The notes under the pieces: model-generated
Told to the model about the DNA's origin: nothing
Database searches by the model: none
What the model saw: the letters and a program-made list of their open reading frames with translations, nothing else
Translations under genes and position numbers: made by a program
In this document: piece after piece, positions 58,952 through 64,000 of the stretch
Numbering within the stretch: position 1 is the stretch's first letter
Layout of the letters: the number at the start of each line of letters is the position of its first letter
Assembly (NCBI GenBank): GCA_039029355.1
Contig: JBCCGI010000003.1
Location: forward strand, 1-64,000
Source: JBCCGI01 sp039029355
Lineage (GTDB): Bacteria > Planctomycetota > UBA1135 > GCA-002686595
Reading direction: 5' to 3'
DNA length: 64,000 nt

Positions 58952-59395
58952 CTAGTCGACCTTCTGCAAGGAAAGGTGTGGGGGGTGAGTCGCAAGCGGA
59001 TGCCTCGACCCGGTCGCGAGCAACATGGCCCGACGATAGGAAACCTCGCGGAGAGCGCGGCGCTTGCTCGCCCGATTCGTGCCCGTGCGTCGCCTGCGGG
59101 AAAGCTGCGCCGCGATGTCGAGGTTTTTAGATGGACAATTGCTGCCCCGAGGGCGTCACCGATGGCCAGTCGACACCGGTTCACTACGCGGTATAGATAG
59201 ATTTGAGGTCGGTTACAAATAATCGCTCTATGAAAAAGGCGGTGGGGTGCCCTCCCGGGGACGCCGCGCCGTCGCAGACGGCGGCGCCCCGCCCCGTCTC
59301 CCGCGCTGTCACCGCAGGCTGGGCGGGCCGTAGGGCGTCGACCCGCTAGACCCTCCCCCGAGGGCCGCCTGCCGCCGTAAGATCCGCCGCGCTCC
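58952..59395. other. intergenic region with AT-richer stretch
   Basis: This is 444 bases between the divergent subtilase and transporter genes. The part near 59120-59240 is markedly less GC-rich (e.g. GGTATAGATAGATTTGAGG) and probably holds one or both promoters. A small stem (GCCGTC/GACGGC) occurs near 59268-59282. I see no gene: frames here are short and without ribosome sites. Confidence 0.45.
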
Positions 59396-60346
59396 ATGCC
59401 GCCGCTCCGCCCCTTCCTTCTCCTCCTGCTGGCCGTCGCCCTCCTCGCGGCGGCGGCGCCCGTGCTCAAGTGGCTTCAGATGAACCAGCCGCTGGGGGTC
59501 GGCGCGAACGAGATCAACTTCTGCAACGTGCTCTTCGTCGGCAACGCGGCGGCGGGGCTCGTGGCACTCGTCACCTTTCGCCCGAGCCGCATCTTCTCCG
59601 AGCTGCGCGTGTGCCCGTCGCTTGGCTGGAGGAGGCTCGCGGTCTCGGCGCTCTTCGCCGTCGCGATCCCGGTGCTGCTGTTCCTCGCGCTCGAGAACAC
59701 GTCGGTGACGAACGTCGTGCTCCTGGGGCGCTTCGAGTCGGTCGTCTACGCCCTGCTCTCGGCGTTCGTGATGAAGCAGGCGGTGCCCGCGATGCCGCGG
59801 ATCGGCTACGCGGTGATCGTGGTCGGGATCCTGGGCCTGGTGCTCTTTCAGAGCGATTGGGCGCTGATGCGCGGCGAGCTCTTCGTGCTCGGTGCCGCCG
59901 TGCTGCAGGGGGTGGCCGCCATCGTCAGCAAGCGCACGCTCGAGCACATCTCGCTCGGCGGCTTCGTCTTCTTCCGCAACCTGATCTCCGCCGTCCTGTT
60001 CTTCGCCGTCGGGGCCTTCCACTACGGCCTCGAGCACTTCGCCGACGCCTTCGGCCCGGAGCTGTGGCTGATGATGACGGTGTATGCGGCGGTCGTGACA
60101 GTGGGGGGGCAGCTCGCGTGGTATCGCTCGATCGACACGCTCCCCGCGCGCGACGTCGCCAACGGGTCGATGCTGTCGCCCGTGCTCGGGATCCTGTTCG
60201 CCTATCTGCTCCTCCACGAGGTTCCCTCAAGCGTGCAGTGGGCCGGAGCGGCCATCGTGTTCGCGGGGATGGTCCTCACCCGGCTCGGAGGTTCCCAGCC
60301 GCCCAAGCCGTCGCTTGGGGTCGAGCACTCGTTGACCGGCTCCTGA
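59396..60346 (+). CDS. EamA/DMT-superfamily transporter
   Basis: The protein has 316 residues with about ten hydrophobic segments in two EamA repeats (about 5-145 and 155-300). The second repeat is evident in RGELFVLGAAVLQGVAAIVSKRTL and SMLSPVLGILFAYLLLHE followed by WAGAAIVFAGMVLTRLG. These inner-membrane proteins export or import small metabolites such as amino acids or nucleotide derivatives; the substrate cannot be told from sequence. It stands 76 bases before the FG-GAP lipoprotein gene on the same strand. Confidence 0.88.
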   Translation: MPPLRPFLLLLLAVALLAAAAPVLKWLQMNQPLGVGANEINFCNVLFVGNAAAGLVALVTFRPSRIFSELRVCPSLGWRRLAVSALFAVAIPVLLFLALENTSVTNVVLLGRFESVVYALLSAFVMKQAVPAMPRIGYAVIVVGILGLVLFQSDWALMRGELFVLGAAVLQGVAAIVSKRTLEHISLGGFVFFRNLISAVLFFAVGAFHYGLEHFADAFGPELWLMMTVYAAVVTVGGQLAWYRSIDTLPARDVANGSMLSPVLGILFAYLLLHEVPSSVQWAGAAIVFAGMVLTRLGGSQPPKPSLGVEHSLTGS

Positions 60347-60422
60347 CTCGAAAAGCCGGCGCGGACGGCGGTTCGGTCGCCGTAGGATGGGGCCGCTGCG
60401 CCCCGACGCCCGCTGCCTCCGT

Positions 60423-63400
60423 ATGACACGCACCCGAACCGTCGCGCTGACGCTCCTCGCCTTTGGGGTCGCCGGCTCTTGCTCCGCGCCGACGGGCCCG
60501 ACCGTGGTCGGCGGGCAGCGCCACGGCAGCCGCTTGCTGGCGGGGGCGCCCGAGCCTTGGCTCGACGTGGCCCTCGACGTCCTGCGCGACCAGGAGTACG
60601 CCTTCGCGCCCGCCGGCGTCGCCTGGAGCGCCGTCAACCGCGCGCACGGGCTGCGGGCGGCGGCCGATGCCGATGGGCTGGTCGTGCGCCCGCGCTTCGA
60701 CGCGGCGGCGCCGTGGTCGGTGCGCGTCTCCGCGACTGCGCTGGGGCGCGGTGGCGAGCTGCCCTCGGCGCGGCGGCTGCCTCCTCCGCAGCTGATCGGA
60801 GACGGCGACGCGGTCTTCCTTTCGCGACCGGGGCTCGAGGAGCGCTGCGGGAACGACGGACGCGGCGTCGAGCTGCGCCTGCGCCTGCGCGAGCGCCTGC
60901 CCGGCGATGGTCCGGTGTGGATTGACCTGGAGCTCGAGACCGAGCTCGAGCCGCGGCTCTCGCCCGACCGCAGCCGTGCGCTCTTCTGCGAGCCCGACGG
61001 TTCGCCGCAGCTTGCGTGCGCCGAGCTGGCCGCGACCGACGCCAGCGGAGACCGCCTGGGCGCGCGCTTCACGCTCGACGGCACCACGCTGCGGATGGTG
61101 CTCAACGACGAGGCCGCGAGCTACCCGATCGAGGTCGGGCCGCGCTTCACCTCGCCCGCCTGGCAACAGGAGGGGCCGGACCCCGGCGGCCTCTTCGGCT
61201 TTCCGCTGGGCTCCGCCGGCGACCTGAACGGCGACGGCCTCGGCGACGTGTTCTTCACCGCCTCGGCCGAGGACGTGGCGGCGGTCGACGACGCGGGGCG
61301 CGTGCACGTGTTCCTGGGCTCGCCGGGTGGGTTGAGCTCGAGCGCCGACTGGACCATCGACGGCAGCGACGAAGCGCGCGTTTACGCGGCGATCGGCGCC
61401 GGCGACGTCAACGGCGACGGAGCCGCCGACTTCTGCGTGCTCGGCCGTGTGCGCTCGGGCGGGGGCTTTGTCGCGCAGGTCGGAGTGTGGTACGGCCCGC
61501 TCGACCTCGCGGCGCCGGCGAGCTTCGAGGAGGTCGACTGGCGCGCTACGGGCTCGCCGATCGCCGCCTTCGGCGGCCCGCTGGCGGGGCTCGGAATCCG
61601 CTTCGGAGGCGACCTGAACGGCGACGGCTTCGGCGACCTGGTGGTCGGCAACGCCGCGGCGACCGGCGGCAATGGCGAGCTCCGCATCTACCTCGGAGGC
61701 GCCGGCGGGCTCCCCGAGCTCCCGAGCCGCACCGTCCCCGGCCGCGCCGGGCAGGGGCTCGGCGCTACGCTGGCGACCGCCGACTTCGACGGCGATGGCC
61801 GCGACGAGCTGCTCGTCGGCTCGACGCTCGGCGGCGATGGGCCGTTCCCGCGTCGGCTCGACCTCTACTCCGGCGCGCAGGACGGGCTCGCGGCCGAGCC
61901 GTCCTGGGGCTATGCCGCGGAGCCGGGCTGGGAGATCGCCTACGTCGACTCGTTCCTCTCCCACCGCGACCCGCTCCGCAGCCTCCTGGTGAGCGTGCAG
62001 TCGGCGGATGGCCGGGATGCGGCGGTGTTGTACTTCCAGGGCGACTACACCGGTGCGGCGCGCCCGCTGAGCTCGGCGCCCCAGCACCGCTTCGATCGGC
62101 CTCCGCCGGCCTCGTCGATGTCGCCCGCGGGCGTCTTCGCGCCGCCTGTGGTCGCCGCCGCGGGCGACGTGAACGCCGATGGCTTGGAGGACTTCGTCGT
62201 CGGCTTCTCGCAGGAGTACTCCGGCAAGCGCGTCTTCGGCGCGGCGCACCTGTTCCTGGCGCCCGCGCGCCGGGCGCGGCACCTGCTCCCGCCGCGATCG
62301 TTCGCGTTCGACCGCTCGGACGACGGCTTCGCGACGGCTGCGGCCGGCGTCGGCGACGTGAACGGCGACGGGTTCGACGACGTGCTCGTCGGCGCGCTGC
62401 AGAGCGAGCGCGGGGGCGGCGCCTTCCTCTACTACGGAGGCTCGGACGAAGTCGCCGGCCCGGCGACCTGGAGCGGCTGGCCGGCCTCCGACGACTTCGG
62501 CGCCGACGTGTCGATCGTGGGCGACGTGAACGGCGACGGCTTCGACGACGTCGCGATCGGAGCCCCTGGCTTCGACGCCGGCGGAGAGGGCAAGGGGCGC
62601 GTCTTCGTGTACCACGGCTCGCCGGAGGGGCCCTCGATCGAGCCCGACTTCGGCTGGAGCGCCGGCGAAGGGACCGAGGGCACCGGGCAAGCCGTCGCCG
62701 GGCCGGGCGACGTGAACGGCGACGGCTTCGACGACCTGCTCGTCGGCGGCACGCACGTGCCGGCGGGCGTGGGGCGCTGCACGCTGCTGCTCGGCTCGGC
62801 CGAAGGGCTCAGCGCGATGGGCTCGCACATCTGGCTGGGCGATCAACTCGGGTACGGAGAGGTCGTCGCGGGCGCGGGCGACGTGAACGGCGACGGGCTC
62901 GCGGACGTGCTGCTCGGCCACCCCAACTACGACGGGCCCGCGCGGCGCTCTGGGAAGGCTGAGCTCTACCTAGGCAAGGAGTCCGGTCCGGTCGAGCCGC
63001 TGCCCGCCTGGGAGGCGAGCGGCACCGCGCCCGTGGAGCTCTTCGGCGCCGCGGTTGCATCCGCGGGCGACGGCGACGGCGACGCGCTCGACGACGTCGT
63101 GGTCGGCGCACCCGGCTTCGACGGCGACGCGGGCGAGGACGTGGGGCGCATCGTCGTCTTCCGCGGCTCGCCCGGCGGACTGCTGCCCGCTCCGGCCTGG
63201 GAGCTAGAGGGCGACGCCGCGGGCGAGGGGCTGGGGAGCGAGCTGGCGGCGGGCGACCTGAACGGCGACGGTCGCGACGACCTGGTGCTCGGCGGTCCGG
63301 GGCGCTCGCGCTTCACCCAGGTGACCTGGGAGCCAGGCACCGGAGGCTGGTCCTATCTCTTCTCGCTCGGCGCGGGCTACGAGCCGTCACCGCGCGTGTT

Positions 63401-63728
63401 CACCCTGCCGGGCGGCGTGCTGACCGGGTCGGCGCTCGCCGTGCTCGGCGACGGCGACGGCGACGGACGCGACGAGCTGGTCGTCGCGAGTCCGCTCCTG
63501 ACCCAGAGCTTCCCCGGCGAAGGACTCGTGCTGGTGCTCCGCGGGATCGAGCTTCCCGGCGAGGCGCCGGCGGTGCGCTGGGCGAAGTACGGCGGCGCGC
63601 CGCACCTGGGGCTCGGCTCGGCGCTCGACGCCGGCGGGGACGTCGACGGCGACGGCGTGCCGGACCTGATCCTGGGCGGGCACTCCGCCCAGGGCCAGGT
63701 GTGGTTCGTGTCGGGAGCGGGGCTCTGA
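60423..63728 (+). CDS. FG-GAP repeat (integrin alpha-like) lipoprotein
   Basis: The protein has 1101 residues. The lipoprotein signal is VALTLLAFGVAGSCSAP (lipobox A-G-S-C). The first 240 residues form an unrecognised beta-rich domain. After that, 13 FG-GAP units with calcium-loop cores are visible, for example GDLNGDGLGDVFF, GDVNGDGAADFCV, GDLNGDGFGDLVV, GDVNADGLEDFVV, GDVNGDGFDDVAI, GDGDGDALDDVVV and GDVDGDGVPDLIL. Spacing averages about 60 residues, enough for one or two seven-bladed propellers. Expected location is the outer surface, with calcium-dependent adhesion or scaffold function. The ATG was chosen for the lipoprotein signal. Confidence 0.88.
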   Translation: MTRTRTVALTLLAFGVAGSCSAPTGPTVVGGQRHGSRLLAGAPEPWLDVALDVLRDQEYAFAPAGVAWSAVNRAHGLRAAADADGLVVRPRFDAAAPWSVRVSATALGRGGELPSARRLPPPQLIGDGDAVFLSRPGLEERCGNDGRGVELRLRLRERLPGDGPVWIDLELETELEPRLSPDRSRALFCEPDGSPQLACAELAATDASGDRLGARFTLDGTTLRMVLNDEAASYPIEVGPRFTSPAWQQEGPDPGGLFGFPLGSAGDLNGDGLGDVFFTASAEDVAAVDDAGRVHVFLGSPGGLSSSADWTIDGSDEARVYAAIGAGDVNGDGAADFCVLGRVRSGGGFVAQVGVWYGPLDLAAPASFEEVDWRATGSPIAAFGGPLAGLGIRFGGDLNGDGFGDLVVGNAAATGGNGELRIYLGGAGGLPELPSRTVPGRAGQGLGATLATADFDGDGRDELLVGSTLGGDGPFPRRLDLYSGAQDGLAAEPSWGYAAEPGWEIAYVDSFLSHRDPLRSLLVSVQSADGRDAAVLYFQGDYTGAARPLSSAPQHRFDRPPPASSMSPAGVFAPPVVAAAGDVNADGLEDFVVGFSQEYSGKRVFGAAHLFLAPARRARHLLPPRSFAFDRSDDGFATAAAGVGDVNGDGFDDVLVGALQSERGGGAFLYYGGSDEVAGPATWSGWPASDDFGADVSIVGDVNGDGFDDVAIGAPGFDAGGEGKGRVFVYHGSPEGPSIEPDFGWSAGEGTEGTGQAVAGPGDVNGDGFDDLLVGGTHVPAGVGRCTLLLGSAEGLSAMGSHIWLGDQLGYGEVVAGAGDVNGDGLADVLLGHPNYDGPARRSGKAELYLGKESGPVEPLPAWEASGTAPVELFGAAVASAGDGDGDALDDVVVGAPGFDGDAGEDVGRIVVFRGSPGGLLPAPAWELEGDAAGEGLGSELAAGDLNGDGRDDLVLGGPGRSRFTQVTWEPGTGGWSYLFSLGAGYEPSPRVFTLPGGVLTGSALAVLGDGDGDGRDELVVASPLLTQSFPGEGLVLVLRGIELPGEAPAVRWAKYGGAPHLGLGSALDAGGDVDGDGVPDLILGGHSAQGQVWFVSGAGL
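61190..63700 (+). repeat. FG-GAP coding repeat array, 13 units
   Basis: The core GGCGACGTGAACGGCGACGG recurs with small variations at irregular spacing of roughly 130-260 bases. It lies entirely inside the lipoprotein gene and in frame, so it reflects protein repeats rather than a DNA repeat element. Confidence 0.8.
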
Positions 63729-63731
63729 CTC

Positions 63732-64000
63732 CTACGGCAAGGTGACCTGCACGAGGTTGCTCACCGTGCAGCTCGATACGTCGGCCGCCTGGTAGAAGAT
63801 GGTGAGCCCCGCGGCCGACGGCGGGATGGAAGCGACGAGCGTCGCGTCGCCGTCTGCGTTGGTCAGCGCGGTGGCGAACGGGCGCGGCCGGCCCAGGTCG
63901 TAGGTGAGGCTGGTGCAGCCCGCGCCGGGGACCGGCGAGGAGCCGGTCGACGACGAGAAGGAGAAGACCACCACGGCGGCCGGCGCCGCTCCGGTCAGCT
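63732..64000 (-). CDS. C-terminal part of a secreted protein (5' end outside window)
   Basis: The frame is open to the window edge, so at least 89 codons are missing nothing visible but lack a start. The segment VVVFSFSSSTGSSPVPGAGC followed by GDATLVASIPPSAAGLTIFYQAAD and CTVSNLVQVTLP is the beta-rich C-terminal tail seen in many planctomycete secreted proteins (pattern G.T.Y.QA.D......SN.V.VT). Function of the whole protein cannot be told. It converges on the FG-GAP gene with a 3-base gap. Confidence 0.65.
   Translation of the reverse strand, partial: LTGAAPAAVVVFSFSSSTGSSPVPGAGCTSLTYDLGRPRPFATALTNADGDATLVASIPPSAAGLTIFYQAADVSSCTVSNLVQVTLP

Noticed and set aside
60276..62921. Minus-strand open frame (about 881 codons) opposite the FG-GAP gene
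   Set aside because: The repeat structure of the real gene produces a repetitive antisense frame (AVHVA-like repeats); it is not a true protein family.
61190..63700. Regularly recurring short DNA motif resembling an array
   Set aside because: Considered as CRISPR or satellite, but the units are in-frame FG-GAP codons with variable spacing and sequence.
1..64000. tRNA, rRNA, tmRNA, RNase P RNA, riboswitch or mobile element
   Set aside because: I looked for T-loop motifs, CCA ends, P-RNA and SRP signatures, transposase motifs and terminal repeats and found none that I could support.

Overview
This is a high-GC (about 70%) chromosomal window, densely coded and rich in secreted proteins. The mix points to Planctomycetota, possibly a deep-branching marine or soil lineage. 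It includes dockerin-like EF-hand tails, LamG, FG-GAP, Asp-box and FAS1 secreted proteins, three ECF sigma genes (one fused to a membrane anchor and an exported domain), a CHAT peptidase, DUF6259 and rhamnogalacturonan-lyase-like proteins, and a shared beta-rich C-terminal tail. The assignment is inference from gene content; no rRNA or tRNA is present to test it. I saw no tRNA, rRNA, CRISPR array, insertion sequence or prophage gene.

Layout. 1-6986: the end of an HtrA-like protease, a LamG secreted protein, an S33 peptidase, an M43 metalloprotease and a lipase-maturation-factor membrane protein. 7026-12420 (minus strand): a tight five-gene nitric-oxide signalling operon, H-NOX, histidine kinase, REC-HDOD, REC with a degenerate HD-GYP, and REC-EAL. 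It parallels the HnoX/K/D/B c-di-GMP network known from Shewanella and Vibrio, but has an HDOD output where the classical third regulator is HnoC. 12616-19000: a dockerin-tailed secreted protein, a mipA-like gene with an OmpR regulator and sensor kinase, and a DUF6259 putative glycosidase. 19368-28610: small secreted proteins, a serine hydrolase, a lipoprotein, and an ECF sigma factor fused to a transmembrane segment and a long exported beta-sandwich region.

28891-40602: polysaccharide-oriented secreted proteins (PL11-like, and possibly PL26/YetA-like), a DUF4920 lipoprotein, a nucleophile-less hydrolase-like protein, a fasciclin lipoprotein, an ECF sigma factor, and a small basic protein that appears to start at a non-AUG codon. 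40663-48768 (minus strand): two closely packed gene sets. One is an OprP-like porin, a small partner protein and an HTTM membrane protein. The other is an Asp-box protein, a P-loop NTPase, an ABC exporter and an alpha/beta hydrolase, with 4-8 base overlaps throughout.

49006-54341 (plus strand): a second candidate system, secreted subtilase, ECF sigma factor, zinc-finger anti-sigma-like protein with a beta-sandwich tail, and TPR-CHAT cysteine peptidase. This looks like a stress-responsive sigma switch linked to proteolysis. The rest carries a lactonase-fold protein, a subtilase with three jelly-roll-like repeats, a DMT transporter, an FG-GAP lipoprotein with 13 repeats, and the tail of another secreted protein cut by the window end. 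The strongest candidates for an undescribed system are the H-NOX operon with its HDOD branch, the S8/ECF/ZAS/CHAT operon, and the membrane-anchored sigma fusion.
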